Assembly: GCA_002415085.1 (NCBI GenBank)
Contig: DIBV01000003.1
Location: forward strand, 124,001-188,000
Length of the DNA stretch: 64,000 bases
Direction: 5' to 3'
Origin: Arsukibacterium sp. UBA5043
GTDB lineage: Bacteria; Pseudomonadota; Gammaproteobacteria; Enterobacterales; Alteromonadaceae
Under the pieces are notes generated by a model. The model ran no database searches. It was not told the origin of the DNA and saw nothing but the letters and a program-made list of their open reading frames with translations. Shown in pieces: positions 19,150-27,729 of the stretch. Position 1 is the first letter of the stretch; every line of letters begins with the position of its first letter. The position numbers and the translations under genes were made by a program.

Positions 19150-19695
19150 ATGAAAACATTATGGATAGCGTTCATCGTAATGGCATGGGCAGCACCGGCA
19201 AGCAGTGATGATAAGACAAGCGCTGAATTAGCGCTGTCCTGGCAAGCGCCGGAAAAATTTACCGATGTGCGGACAGCCAATGATTCACGCAGCCGCTTTC
19301 TGGAGCGGGTGCAACGTAATTTTGAACAAGTTTTTCAGGAAATGGCTGATAAATTGCCAAAGGGGTATAGCTGGCAAATTACTGTAACTGACGTTGATCT
19401 GGCGGGTGAGGTTGATTATTTTGCTACCAATACAGGTCAAGCGATCCGGGTAATTAAAGAAGTTAATTCGCCAGCGATCCGCTTTAATCACTTATTGCGC
19501 GATCAGTATGGTGAAGAGGTTGTCAGCGGTGAGGAGCGTTTGCGGGATATGAGCTTTATGACCGGCATGACGCCACGCAGCCATGCGCCAGAATTTGCGT
19601 TCGAAAAGGCAATGCTGCAAGACTGGTTTAAAACAGAACTGCAACCCAAACTAACTGAACATGCCGCCTTACCGGCCAAAGTAAGCAAGCCCTAG
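19150..19695 (+). CDS. DUF3016 exported protein, copy B
   Basis: A 181-residue paralog of the gene at 18330. The conserved blocks line up one for one: APEKFTDVRTAN, LPKGYSWQITVTDVDLAGEVDYF, IRVIKEVNSPAIRFNHLL, EEVVSGEERLRDMSF and FEKAMLQDWFKTEL. The signal-peptide codons also remain similar at DNA level (both begin ATGAAAACATT). I start it at 19150, six bases after GGGAG, rather than the in-frame ATG at 19144 that touches that site; this also matches the MKT start of copy A. Own leader of nearly 300 bp, so it may be transcribed independently. Function unknown. Confidence 0.82.
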   Translation: MKTLWIAFIVMAWAAPASSDDKTSAELALSWQAPEKFTDVRTANDSRSRFLERVQRNFEQVFQEMADKLPKGYSWQITVTDVDLAGEVDYFATNTGQAIRVIKEVNSPAIRFNHLLRDQYGEEVVSGEERLRDMSFMTGMTPRSHAPEFAFEKAMLQDWFKTELQPKLTEHAALPAKVSKP

Positions 19696-19727
19696 GGCTG
19701 AATAAGTATTGCAAGCATCTGAGCAAA

Positions 19728-19759
19728 ATGAAAAGCCCTGCAACTGCAGGGCTTTTCAT
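19728..19759. terminator. Bidirectional terminator
   Basis: Perfect 15-bp arms ATGAAAAGCCCTGCA (19728-19742) and TGCAGGGCTTTTCAT (19745-19759) around AC, with T-rich ends on both strands, between convergent genes. Confidence 0.8.
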
Positions 19760-19804
19760 TAAATATCGTGGTTAGCTTATGATGAGATGCCTGTTAAGTT
19801 ATGG

Positions 19805-20113
19805 CTACTTGCTCACGACTGAGCGAAAATCAGCCAGCGTCTGGTGTAGTACCTGGAGCTGCTTCACCACTCTGGCAAGGGTAGCGGTATTAAATTGCTG
19901 GCTTTGCCGTATAGCTGCCACCTGTTCGGCGGCTTCACTTAAATAAGGCATAAAGCGGTTACTGTTGACACTAAAATCGCTGCTGGCAGGGAATATACTC
20001 TGGTGTTTTGCCTGACCTTGTTGTTGCAGCTGTTCTAATACCGCATCGGCATCCAGCGCTTTGCGGTACAGTTCCTTTAAGTTTTCATCAAGTTGAGATA
20101 GTAGGGAATCCAT
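19805..20113 (-). CDS. Small helical protein, possibly PriC-like
   Basis: A 102-residue, cysteine-free, leucine/glutamine-rich protein predicted to be all helical (MDSLLSQLDENLKELYRKAL at the start, VVKQLQVLHQTLADF near the end). The central DFSVNSNRFMPYLSEAAEQVAAI resembles the F...R...YL.E pattern of primosomal protein N'' (PriC), and the C-terminal QLQVLHQTL would match the PriC helix following it. It is much shorter than E. coli PriC (175), so this is a tentative match. It stands alone on the minus strand between terminator 19728-19759 and the MerC gene. Confidence 0.55.
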   Translation of the reverse strand: MDSLLSQLDENLKELYRKALDADAVLEQLQQQGQAKHQSIFPASSDFSVNSNRFMPYLSEAAEQVAAIRQSQQFNTATLARVVKQLQVLHQTLADFRSVVSK

Positions 20114-20241
20114 AATGGGCCCGGTTAAATTAGCATGGCGCTATTATGCCACAGGCCAGCAGGCGGATCAGCAAGCGAAGCCGTCTTGATGCCGGCTGCT
20201 TAAAGAATTTTTAGCCAATACGTTTCAAAGTGTTTTGATTT

Positions 20242-20254
20242 GTTATATTATATC
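20242..20254 (+). promoter_or_regulatory. Candidate Zur box upstream of the MerC-domain gene
   Basis: GTTATATTATATC matches the gammaproteobacterial Zur core GTTATANTATAAC at all but one position, 34 bp before the GTG start. The zinc regulator gene zur is at 46917-47354 in this window. Motif match is direct; regulation is inferred. Confidence 0.5.
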
Positions 20255-20287
20255 GTTTTAGTAATTCCAACACAGCGGGTTCATATT

Positions 20288-20698
20288 GTGTTAGCCAAAA
20301 CCAGGGTGTTATTTGACAAAGTAGGTATTACCGTGACGTCGTTGTGTGCGATTCACTGTATTCTGCTGCCGGTTTTATTACCGTTGCTACCACTACTTGG
20401 CTTAACGGTGAGTCACAACCATGCCTTCGAACGCCTAATGTTGTTGTTTACTATGGTGCTAGGCTTTGTGGCACTGTTTATTGGGTTTCACCGCTATCAT
20501 CGTAAGCTTTACCCTTTCTATTCATTGTTTTTAGGTGTTTTCATCTACTGGCAGCGAGATGTATGGGGCCATCAGTACGAACATGTAGTATTAGTAATTG
20601 GCGCATCTCTGGTGGTGCTGGCACATGTGATGAATATGCGATTGTGCAGTCAATGTGAAAGCTGCGACACCGAACATCACGCCGACGAGCCCGCTTAA
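20288..20698 (+). CDS. MerC-domain inner-membrane protein
   Basis: A 136-residue membrane protein of the MerC family (PF03203). SLCAIHCILLPVLLPLLPLL gives the family cysteine pair in the first membrane helix; further hydrophobic segments lie at about residues 45-66, 75-92 and 97-115, and a Cys/His-rich tail (CSQCESCDTEHHADE) follows. I use the GTG at 20288 (VLAKTRVLFDKVGI), which matches how MerC-domain proteins begin; an upstream TTG at 20240 would overlap the candidate Zur box. No mer operon genes are present, so metal homeostasis (zinc, perhaps) is likelier than mercury resistance. Its stop overlaps that of the convergent phosphodiesterase. Confidence 0.72.
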   Translation: MLAKTRVLFDKVGITVTSLCAIHCILLPVLLPLLPLLGLTVSHNHAFERLMLLFTMVLGFVALFIGFHRYHRKLYPFYSLFLGVFIYWQRDVWGHQYEHVVLVIGASLVVLAHVMNMRLCSQCESCDTEHHADEPA

Positions 20699-21399
20699 AC
20701 AGCGGGTTTTTTGTTTGCCGCCACCCGGCTTTTAGCTGGGTAATTGCTAAAAATACCATCCACGCCATAGTTTTTTAAGCGTCTAATTTCGTCAGGCTGA
20801 TCTACGGTGTACACATACACTTTCAGGCCCCTTGCTTTGGCATCATCGACCATCGCCTGGTTGATAAAACTGACATCACAATTGATTGAATAAGCCTGTA
20901 GTTGGCTGGCAAAAGCGGCGTAATCGACTGGCAGGCTGGCGGTTAGCGCGCCTAGCTTTAAATCAGGCCGCTCGCGCTTTATCGTGACCAGTAAATGATG
21001 GTTAAACGATGAGATAAGCAGCTGCTGACAGTCAAACCCAAGTTGCTGTTTCGCTTTCTCAAGCAGCGTCAGTAGTGGCGCGACAGTGTTATCACCTTTA
21101 AGCTCGATATTCAGCCAGCATTTGCCATGGGTAAGCTCAAGTACCTGCCATAAGGTAGGAATACGTTGGCCCTGGCCGGCGTCCAGTTGCATCAGTTCGG
21201 CCAGACTATACTGATAAATACTGCCGCTGCCATTGGTGGTGCGATGTAAGTGGTGGTCGTGAATAACAATCAGCTCGCCCTGCACGGCAAACACGTCTAT
21301 CTCAACAGCGTCAGCACCCTGAACGATGGCTTGCTCAATAGCAAGTAAGGTGTTTTCAGGAAATTCGCCACTGGCACCACGGTGGGCAATGATTTGCAT
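20695..21399 (-). CDS. Glycerophosphodiester phosphodiesterase, UgpQ-like
   Basis: A 234-residue cytosolic GDPD-family enzyme (PF03009) that would cleave glycerophosphodiesters to glycerol-3-phosphate and an alcohol. The catalytic/metal motif IAHRGASGEFPENT is at the N terminus, EIDVFAV and VIHDHHLHRTTNG supply the second histidine and acidic ligands, LNIELKGD gives the later glutamate/lysine strand, and VYTVDQPDEIRRLKNYGVDGIFSNYP is the typical end. No signal peptide, hence the UgpQ rather than periplasmic GlpQ type. Convergent with the MerC gene, overlapping by 4 bp. Confidence 0.9.
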   Translation of the reverse strand: MQIIAHRGASGEFPENTLLAIEQAIVQGADAVEIDVFAVQGELIVIHDHHLHRTTNGSGSIYQYSLAELMQLDAGQGQRIPTLWQVLELTHGKCWLNIELKGDNTVAPLLTLLEKAKQQLGFDCQQLLISSFNHHLLVTIKRERPDLKLGALTASLPVDYAAFASQLQAYSINCDVSFINQAMVDDAKARGLKVYVYTVDQPDEIRRLKNYGVDGIFSNYPAKSRVAANKKPAV

Positions 21400-21479
21400 A
21401 ATTACTCCTATGAACCGTTAGGGATTAGTTTACTGCAGATAAAGCGGGAGCAGAGTATTTTTTTCAGAGACCGTTGTAG

Positions 21480-21591
21480 CCCTGGACGGGCGAAAACGTG
21501 ACCCCATGGATGGGTTTACGGCGTGTCGCAGAAAAAATATATGGCGCTATCGCGTTTGCGGAGCAAGCAGCAGGACACTAAAGTGTCCTGC
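21480..21591. repeat. Intergenic inverted-repeat segment
   Basis: Between the phosphodiesterase and psd. It contains a loose stem (GCGAAAACGTGACCCCAT... against ...ATGGGTTTACGGCGTGTCGC, about 21490-21531) and a perfect 10-bp hairpin GCAGGACACT/AGTGTCCTGC (21570-21579, 21582-21591). Neither has a T run. The first resembles dispersed intergenic repeats in related genomes, from memory only. Confidence 0.4.
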
Positions 21592-21604
21592 CGAAGCGGG
21601 TTAT

Positions 21605-22462
21605 TTAGTTAATCTCTGCAAAAGGCGCACCCATTCGAGTGACCGTGCCGGGTTGCTGGTCGGCCAGAAAGTCTACTTTACCCTCAGGGAAAGCCAGCAC
21701 CACAGTTGAGCCAAGCTTGAAGCGTCCCATTTCGGCGCCTTTTTCCAGCTTTATCGCAGTATTGCCGTTTGCCGGGTAAGTCCAGCGGAAAATGTTTTTG
21801 CCGGTGGGCGGGGTAATAGTCCCTGCCCAGACAGTCTCTATGCTGGCAACGATGGTAGCGCCCACCAGAACCAGTGCCATCGGGCCAAATTCAGTATCAA
21901 AGATGGTTACAACCCGCTCGTTGAGAGCAAATAAGTCTTTAACACATTCAGCCGTTAATGGGTTTACCGAGAACAGCTCGCCGGGGATATAGATCATCTC
22001 GCGCAGGGTGCCGCTTACCGGCATATGAATGCGGTGGTAATCTTTAGGTGCCAGGTAAATAGTAGCAAAAGTGCCGCCAGCGAAGGGAGCCGCAGTTTGT
22101 TCCAGACCACCTAACAGGTTTTGGAGCGAGTAATTATGATGTTTAGCCTGAACCAGTTTACCATCGACAATGGGCCCGAGCTGGCTTATTGCGCCATCGA
22201 CCGGATGGGCAACAATATGTGGTTCGCTGGCCAATGGCCTGATACCGTCTTTTAGCGGTCGGGTAAAAAACTCATTGAAACTGGCATAATCTTGTGGCCG
22301 TTCCAGTTGTGCTTCGCTCATATCAATCTTATACGCTTTGATAAAGCGGTTAATCAGAAAATGACTGAACCAGCCCAGTTCCGCTGCTGCTACTTTTCCA
22401 GCCAAGCGCGATATCAGATGCTTCGGCATCAGGTATTGCAGGGTAATTTTCACTTTATCCAT
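21605..22462 (-). CDS. psd: Phosphatidylserine decarboxylase
   Basis: A 285-residue type I Psd that makes phosphatidylethanolamine at the inner membrane. The proenzyme self-cleaves at the serine of the LGST motif ([11 protein letters not shown], about residue 252) to create the pyruvoyl group. Also seen: [26 protein letters not shown] with the catalytic-triad histidine/aspartate region, [16 protein letters not shown], and the [18 protein letters not shown] block. Length fits E. coli (322) minus its longer tail. It follows rsgA at about 20 bp; rsgA-psd is a common operon. Confidence 0.96.
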   Translation of the reverse strand: MDKVKITLQYLMPKHLISRLAGKVAAAELGWFSHFLINRFIKAYKIDMSEAQLERPQDYASFNEFFTRPLKDGIRPLASEPHIVAHPVDGAISQLGPIVDGKLVQAKHHNYSLQNLLGGLEQTAAPFAGGTFATIYLAPKDYHRIHMPVSGTLREMIYIPGELFSVNPLTAECVKDLFALNERVVTIFDTEFGPMALVLVGATIVASIETVWAGTITPPTGKNIFRWTYPANGNTAIKLEKGAEMGRFKLGSTVVLAFPEGKVDFLADQQPGTVTRMGAPFAEIN

Positions 22463-22481
22463 TGCATTACTAACCTTTAAC

Positions 22482-23516
22482 TTAAAAATAATTCGGTTTG
22501 TCCTGTGCCATACTGGCCAGGATTTTTATATAGCTGTCATAGCGCTCATTGCTAATCTCACCCTGCTGCACAGCATGCTGAATGGCACAGCCCGGGTCGT
22601 TAACATGCTTACAATCCCGGAATTTGCAGCGACCGAGCCAGGGTTGAAATTCAACAAACCCTTCAGTGACTTCCTGTTCGCTTAAATGCCACAGAGCAAA
22701 TTCGCGAATGCCTGGCGAGTCAATTAACTCGCCCCCTTCTGGCAAATGATAAAGCCGGGATACCGTGGTGGTATGCTGGCCTAAGCCCGAATTTTCTGAT
22801 ACCTCGCGGGTGGCGGCACTAAGGCCCGGCATCAGGTTATTCATCAGTGATGATTTACCGACCCCTGACTGGCCAACAAAAATGCTGGTGCCACTGTGAA
22901 TTTGCTGCAAAAGCTCTGGCATGCCCTGGCCAGACTTTGCGCTAACCAGAAGATAATCATAGCCAATTTTGCGATACAAACTAAGTTGCTCGTTCAGTTG
23001 CTGACGTTGCTCTTCATTAAGCAAATCAACTTTGTTGATCACCAGCAATGGTTTGATATGGGTTATTTCTGCTGCGACTAAGTAGCGGTCGATGATATTC
23101 AGCGATAAAGCGGGCAGGATAGCTGAGACAATAATCATTAAATCAATGTTGGCCGCTACCGGCTTTAAACCGTCATAAAAATCAGGGCGCAATAGCACCG
23201 ACGTTCGGTCTTCTACAGCTTCAATAACGCCATCAATACTACCGGTACTTTGTCTGGCACGGCGCCACACCACCTTATCGCCGGTGACCACTGAGCTGAT
23301 GGTGCGCCGCATATTGCACCGCACCACGTCGCCGTGGCTGTCCTCAATATCAGCATGCTGGCCAAAGCGGCTTAGCACCAGTCCTGGTTCGGCGGCGAGT
23401 AAAACGTCATCATCCCAGTGCTCAGCTTTGATTTTTTTATTACCACGTAGCCGTTTTTGCTCATTCTGGGCAATCCGGTCTGTCTGGCGTTTGGTCAGGT
23501 GTTTTTTTTTGGTCAC
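22482..23516 (-). CDS. rsgA: Ribosome small-subunit assembly GTPase RsgA
   Basis: A 344-residue circularly permuted GTPase that checks late 30S maturation. An N-terminal OB fold ([22 protein letters not shown]) is followed by G4 (NKVDLL), G1 ([10 protein letters not shown]) and G3 (DSPG) in the permuted order, then the zinc site [15 protein letters not shown] prefer the GTG at 23516, since [23 protein letters not shown] parallels the E. coli start MSKNKLSKGQQRRV; an ATG at 23579 would add 21 atypical residues. Neither start has a strong ribosome-binding site. Divergent from orn, followed by psd. Confidence 0.94.
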   Translation of the reverse strand: MTKKKHLTKRQTDRIAQNEQKRLRGNKKIKAEHWDDDVLLAAEPGLVLSRFGQHADIEDSHGDVVRCNMRRTISSVVTGDKVVWRRARQSTGSIDGVIEAVEDRTSVLLRPDFYDGLKPVAANIDLMIIVSAILPALSLNIIDRYLVAAEITHIKPLLVINKVDLLNEEQRQQLNEQLSLYRKIGYDYLLVSAKSGQGMPELLQQIHSGTSIFVGQSGVGKSSLMNNLMPGLSAATREVSENSGLGQHTTTVSRLYHLPEGGELIDSPGIREFALWHLSEQEVTEGFVEFQPWLGRCKFRDCKHVNDPGCAIQHAVQQGEISNERYDSYIKILASMAQDKPNYF

Positions 23517-23628
23517 GTGCTGGTTATACCGTTGTGCGCATTCAAGCGCTTTCAGTGTTAAGCTTAAGACGTGTATCATACCTGCAATCTTAATTTGAAC
23601 AAAGCAGCGCGCACTTAAGGATATAGAT

Positions 23629-24180
23629 ATGGCAACAACTGACTCTAATTTAATCTGGCTTGATTTAGAAATGACCGGGCTGGAACCAAAAACCGATGTT
23701 ATTTTAGAGATGGCGACGGTCGTTACCGACAGTCAGCTTAATATTCTGGCCGAAGGCCCGGTATTTGCGATCAGTACTTCAGCCCAGATCCTGGATAATA
23801 TGGATCCCTGGTGTGTCGAACAACATGGTAAGAGTGGTTTAACGGCGCGCTGTCTTACCAGTAAAGTCAGCCTGGCCGAAGCAGAAAGGCAAACCATTGA
23901 GTTTTTAAGCCAATACGTGCCGAAGGGAAAATCGCCGATGTGCGGTAACAGTATTGGCCAGGACCGCAGATTTTTAGCTGAGTATGCACCAGAGCTGGAA
24001 AACTTTTTTCATTACCGTAATCTGGATGTCAGTACCATTAAAGAGCTGGCAAGACGTTGGCATCCTGAAGTGCTTAACAAAGTACAGAAAGCGGGCAGTC
24101 ACTTAGCATTGGACGACATTCGCGAGTCAATTGCTGAATTAGTAACCTATCGCCAATATTTTTTTAAATTACCGGCATAA
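23629..24180 (+). CDS. orn: Oligoribonuclease
   Basis: A 183-residue DEDDh 3'-5' exonuclease that degrades 2-5-mers (essential diribonuclease in E. coli). Exo motifs: [11 protein letters not shown] (two acidic residues), [11 protein letters not shown] (third) and [11 protein letters not shown] (histidine and last aspartate). Length and sequence are close to E. coli Orn (181). AAGGA precedes the ATG. Divergent from rsgA, the same pairing as in E. coli. Confidence 0.97.
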   Translation: MATTDSNLIWLDLEMTGLEPKTDVILEMATVVTDSQLNILAEGPVFAISTSAQILDNMDPWCVEQHGKSGLTARCLTSKVSLAEAERQTIEFLSQYVPKGKSPMCGNSIGQDRRFLAEYAPELENFFHYRNLDVSTIKELARRWHPEVLNKVQKAGSHLALDDIRESIAELVTYRQYFFKLPA

Positions 24181-24185
24181 AGTAC

Positions 24186-24213
24186 TTGCATAAGCCTGCT
24201 GATTTTGTAAAAT
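24186..24213 (+). promoter_or_regulatory. tRNA-Gly promoter
   Basis: TTGCAT (24186-24191), 16-bp spacer, TAAAAT (24208-24213), then a GC-rich discriminator GCGCGCC, the usual look of a stringently controlled stable-RNA promoter; 33 bp before the tRNA. Confidence 0.65.
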
Positions 24214-24246
24214 GCGCGCCATCACAACGCAGCTGCGTTGACCGAT

Positions 24247-24322
24247 GCGAGTATAGCTCAGCTGGTAGAGCGCGACCTTGCCAAGGTCGAGGTCACGAGT
24301 TCGAACCTCGTTACTCGCTCCA
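24247..24322 (+). tRNA. tRNA-Gly (anticodon GCC)
   Basis: A 76-nt cloverleaf: acceptor GCGAGTA/TACTCGC, D arm GCTC...GAGC, anticodon stem CGACC/GGTCG with loop TTGCCAA (anticodon GCC at 24280-24282), T arm ACGAG-TTCGAAC-CTCGT, discriminator T and encoded CCA. A single-gene unit with its own promoter and terminator. Confidence 0.97.
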
Positions 24323-24331
24323 AATTCGAAC

Positions 24332-24361
24332 AAAAAGCCGCTTTTTAGCGGCTTTTTGTTT
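24332..24361 (+). terminator. tRNA-Gly terminator
   Basis: AAAAAGCCGCT (24332-24342), loop TTTT, AGCGGCTTTTT (24347-24357), then more T residues. Strong intrinsic terminator 10 bp after the tRNA. Confidence 0.88.
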
Positions 24362-24405
24362 TTTTAGTTTTGCTACACTCAGTAACATACTGTAAATGAG
24401 TGCTT

Positions 24406-24606
24406 ATGATAATTTCTCCCTGTGTTCGAAATTGTTGTTTAGATCAGCAAGACTGTTGTCTGGGTTGCGGCCGCTTGCTGACTGAAATTCTGCAGTGGCA
24501 ACAGCTTACTGCACCGCAGCGTGAACGCCTGATGGTCGAAGCCGAAAAACGATTGGTATTGCGGCAAACCACCGTTATGCATCCCTCGGTAGCCCCTTCT
24601 GAATAA
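24406..24606 (+). CDS. DUF1289 small cysteine-rich protein
   Basis: A 66-residue protein of the DUF1289 family (PF06945). Cysteines are in SPCVRNCCLDQQDCCLGCGR; the family's C-x3-C and C-x2-C pairs suggest a zinc or iron-sulfur site, followed by the conserved ILQWQQLTAPQRERLM helix. I start at the ATG at 24406; a GTG at 24400 is possible. The stop lies inside the 3' end of the convergent queG, an overlap of about 32 bp. Function unknown. Confidence 0.78.
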   Translation: MIISPCVRNCCLDQQDCCLGCGRLLTEILQWQQLTAPQRERLMVEAEKRLVLRQTTVMHPSVAPSE

Positions 24607-25708
24607 TTCTTACCAGGCGCCCGGTGGCGCGGGGTAACAAATTCTCTGCCTGCCAGCTTTTGCGTTTTTGCTGTGCCAGCGCCCAGTCGATGTGCTCTGT
24701 GACCAGGTCCGAACTGTGTACTCTTGCCTGTGTCAGCGCCGTGGTTATTTCTACCTGATAGGGGGCGTTGCCCAGGGCGACGGCAATATTACGTTGCCAG
24801 CGTTCAAAGCCAATACGGCGGATTGCGCTGCCTTCGGTTAAGCGTAAAAAGGTCGCTTCATCCCAGGCAAACAGCTGTAATAAGCTCTGCTCAAGCCACT
24901 GCGGGCGGCGTTGAAAGTCGCTCTCAATACTTAGTGGGGCGTCTCGGTTTTCCGGGCATACCAGCTGGCAATCGTCACAGCCATAGATCCGATTACCCAT
25001 TAATGGGCGCAATGCTTCAGGAATAGCGGTTTTCAATTCAATCGTCAGATAGGAAATACAGCGTCGGCCATCGACAACATACGGCGCCACGATAGCGCCG
25101 GTGGGGCAGCTGGTAATACACGCGACACAACTGCCGCAGTCGCCCTGATGAGGTGCATCCACAGGCAGTGGAATATCGACTAACAGCTCACCCAGAAAGA
25201 ACCAGGACCCCCCATCATGGTTCAGTAATAGACTGTGCTTGCCAATCCAACCTAAACCCGCTCGCTGGGCCAGCGGCCGCTCCAGTACCGGTGCGGAGTC
25301 AACAAAGGGGCGAAAGTTGAGCTCTGGTATTTCAGTCCTGATTTTAAGCGCGAGTTGCTTTAAGCGGTTTCGCACTAATTTATGATAGTCGCGCCCCAGG
25401 GCATAGCGGCTGATATAAGCTTTAGCCGGGTCGGCCAGGTTAGTGGCAAAGCCCGCTTTTGCCGGCAGGTAATCCATTCTGACACTGAGCACTCTTAAGG
25501 TGCCTGGCAACAATTCAGCAGGGCGGGCGCGCATCATTCCATGCTCTGCCATATAGTGCATGTCGCCATGGTACTCGTTATTCAACCAGGCTTGCAGCCG
25601 GGGCTCTTCTGCGGATAAATCCGGCGCTGTGATGCCCAGTTTCTGAAAGCCCAGTTCCAGTGCCCATTGTTTTATCCGCCTGGCAAGCTGTTGGTAATCG
25701 ATGGCCAT
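24575..25708 (-). CDS. queG: Epoxyqueuosine reductase QueG
   Basis: A 377-residue cobalamin-dependent reductase doing the last step of queuosine synthesis on tRNA. Two 4Fe-4S clusters: CGSCVACITSCPTGAI (about 190) and the later GCDDCQLVCPEN (about 240). The substrate region FVDSAPVLERPLAQRAGLGWIGKHS carries the catalytic aspartate and a conserved arginine. E. coli QueG has 379 residues. In E. coli the nnr gene lies between queG and tsaE; here the two genes are divergent with only 215 bp between them. Confidence 0.95.
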   Translation of the reverse strand: MAIDYQQLARRIKQWALELGFQKLGITAPDLSAEEPRLQAWLNNEYHGDMHYMAEHGMMRARPAELLPGTLRVLSVRMDYLPAKAGFATNLADPAKAYISRYALGRDYHKLVRNRLKQLALKIRTEIPELNFRPFVDSAPVLERPLAQRAGLGWIGKHSLLLNHDGGSWFFLGELLVDIPLPVDAPHQGDCGSCVACITSCPTGAIVAPYVVDGRRCISYLTIELKTAIPEALRPLMGNRIYGCDDCQLVCPENRDAPLSIESDFQRRPQWLEQSLLQLFAWDEATFLRLTEGSAIRRIGFERWQRNIAVALGNAPYQVEITTALTQARVHSSDLVTEHIDWALAQQKRKSWQAENLLPRATGRLVRIIQKGLPRDA

Positions 25709-25923
25709 TGATGTTGTTCCCCGGCAGTTTCTGAATCAGAATCGACGTCACTTTATCATGGCGTTTCAGCGCTCGGGAACCGGTTATTCATTTTCTGGTC
25801 AGAGTGTTCAGGTAACACTGTTGCCCGACGCGCAGTTTTGCTGGCCCCACTTTGCTTTAGTTTGTTAACATAGCAACATAAATGCTAAAGCTGAGCATAA
25901 ATTAACTGAGATCAAGGTAAAAC

Positions 25924-26433
25924 GTGGGTACTGAAAATTTAACTAAGCGCTCTGATGCGCAGGCACCAAAATTTATTAAAGTACTGGCGGATGAAACGGC
26001 CACCTTAAACCTCGCATCCGAGCTGGCGCGGCATATGCAAGGAGGGCAAGTCATTTTTTTACAGGGTAGCCTGGGGGCGGGCAAAACAACCTTCAGCCGA
26101 GGTATGTTGCAGGCGCTGGGGCATCAGGGTAATGTGAAAAGCCCGACTTACACTCTGGTCGAACCTTACCAGTTATCTGGTTTAATGGTGTATCATTTTG
26201 ATTTATACCGGCTGACCGACCCGGAAGAGCTGGAGTTTATGGGATTCCGTGATTATTTCAACAATCAGAGTTTGTGTTTGCTGGAATGGCCAGAGCAGGG
26301 TCAGGGATATTTACCTGAGCCTGATCTGTACATACACTTACGTTATCTGGACATGCAACGTCAGATAGAGATAGGCGCTGGCACCGCTGCGGGCCGCGCT
26401 ATAATAGATGCAATAAGAGATGATGAAAAATAA
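25924..26433 (+). CDS. tsaE: tRNA threonylcarbamoyladenosine synthesis ATPase TsaE
   Basis: A 169-residue P-loop ATPase that supports TsaB-TsaD in forming t6A37 on ANN-decoding tRNAs. Walker [14 protein letters not shown] is at about residue 49, [10 protein letters not shown] and HFDLYRL follow, and LLEWPEQG is the conserved late strand. It starts with GTG, with AAGG seven bases upstream. The last 14 bp overlap amiB, as in many gammaproteobacteria. Confidence 0.95.
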   Translation: MGTENLTKRSDAQAPKFIKVLADETATLNLASELARHMQGGQVIFLQGSLGAGKTTFSRGMLQALGHQGNVKSPTYTLVEPYQLSGLMVYHFDLYRLTDPEELEFMGFRDYFNNQSLCLLEWPEQGQGYLPEPDLYIHLRYLDMQRQIEIGAGTAAGRAIIDAIRDDEK

Positions 26434-27727
26434 TAATAAGTTTCTTAGCTGCGCCGGGTTAACCATTTTATGGTTTTTTTCTGCGTTAAGTTTTGCGAGC
26501 AACCAGGTACAAAGTATCCGGATTTGGCCATCGCCTGATAATACCCGGGTGGTCTTCGATTTGCAGGCCGCCCCGCAATACAACAGCTTTAGTCTGGATA
26601 ATCCCGACCGCCTGGTTATCGACCTGAGCAATATTGCCGGTGGCAGCGCATTACCGAAGATCGACGGCGACTCCCAACTGATTAAAGCCATTCGCAGCAG
26701 TGGCGACAATAACAGTATGCGGATAGTGCTGGATTTATCCAGCAGGGTAAAACCGACGGTATTTGCCCTTACGCCTACCGCACCTTACGGTCACAGGCTG
26801 GTAATCGATTTACCGGACACCCAACGTGCCGAGGCGCGGCCTCCGGTCAGTATCCGTGCGGCCCGGGATATCATTATCGCTATTGACGCTGGCCATGGGG
26901 GTGAAGATCCGGGTTCTATCGGTCCCAGCGGCACCTATGAGAAAAACCTGACCTTGCCGATTGCTAATCTTCTGGCAGAGCTGATCAACAAAGAACCAGG
27001 CATGCGAGCGGTGATGGTGCGCACCGGTGATTATTTTATTCATGTCAACCGACGCACTGAAGTAGCTCGTGGCCAGCAGGCTGATTTGCTGGTATCCATT
27101 CATGCTGATGCCTTTACCTCACCCCAGCCTAAAGGGGCTTCGGTATGGGTGTTATCATTGCGCCGGGCAACCACTGAAGTGGGCCGGATGCTGGAGCAAA
27201 CCGAGCGTCACTCTGAATTACTTGGCGGAGTGGCAGAAATTATCCGCGACTCGGCCAATGAGCGTTATCTGGCGCAAACTGTACTGGATTTGTCGATGAA
27301 TCATTCGATGGTTACTGCTTACCAGGCGGCAAATCAGGTGCTGGCAGAACTTGGTAAGATGACCTCATTGCATCAGGCCAAACCGCAGGCAGCCAGCCTG
27401 GGCGTATTAAAGTCGCCTGATATTCCCTCCATTCTGGTAGAGGTTGGTTTTATTTCTAACCCTAAAGAGGAGAAGCAGTTAAGGTCTGCCAGCCATCAGA
27501 CCCGCTTAGCACAGTCGCTGCATCGGGCGCTGAAACGTCATTTTGAGTTGGCGCCGCCGGCTGACTCATTGTTTGCCCAGCAACGGGCCCGCGAGCACAA
27601 GGTGCAGCCGGGTGAGTCTTTGTCATTGCTGGCGCAGCGCTATGATGTGTCAGTCGATGCCTTACGCAATCATAACAAGCTGGCAAATGACAGTATTCGG
27701 ATTGGTCAGGTATTACGGATCCCCTGA
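26420..27727 (+). CDS. amiB: N-acetylmuramoyl-L-alanine amidase (AmiB type)
   Basis: A 435-residue periplasmic amidase that splits septal peptidoglycan. Domains: signal peptide (about 1-27); AMIN domain (about 30-135) for septal targeting; Amidase_3 catalytic domain (about 150-375) with zinc ligands in [10 protein letters not shown], the glutamate in YEKNLTL, SIHADAF, and the catalytic glutamate in [11 protein letters not shown]-terminal LysM (about 391-434, [16 protein letters not shown]). E. coli AmiB has the same AMIN-amidase core and is activated by EnvC. Head of the amiB-mutL-miaA-hfq run. Confidence 0.95.
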   Translation: MMKNNNKFLSCAGLTILWFFSALSFASNQVQSIRIWPSPDNTRVVFDLQAAPQYNSFSLDNPDRLVIDLSNIAGGSALPKIDGDSQLIKAIRSSGDNNSMRIVLDLSSRVKPTVFALTPTAPYGHRLVIDLPDTQRAEARPPVSIRAARDIIIAIDAGHGGEDPGSIGPSGTYEKNLTLPIANLLAELINKEPGMRAVMVRTGDYFIHVNRRTEVARGQQADLLVSIHADAFTSPQPKGASVWVLSLRRATTEVGRMLEQTERHSELLGGVAEIIRDSANERYLAQTVLDLSMNHSMVTAYQAANQVLAELGKMTSLHQAKPQAASLGVLKSPDIPSILVEVGFISNPKEEKQLRSASHQTRLAQSLHRALKRHFELAPPADSLFAQQRAREHKVQPGESLSLLAQRYDVSVDALRNHNKLANDSIRIGQVLRIP

Positions 27728-27729
27728 AC

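Noticed and set aside
20288-20698. A mercury-resistance operon
   Set aside because: MerC domain alone; no merR, merT, merP or merA, and the upstream motif is Zur-like.
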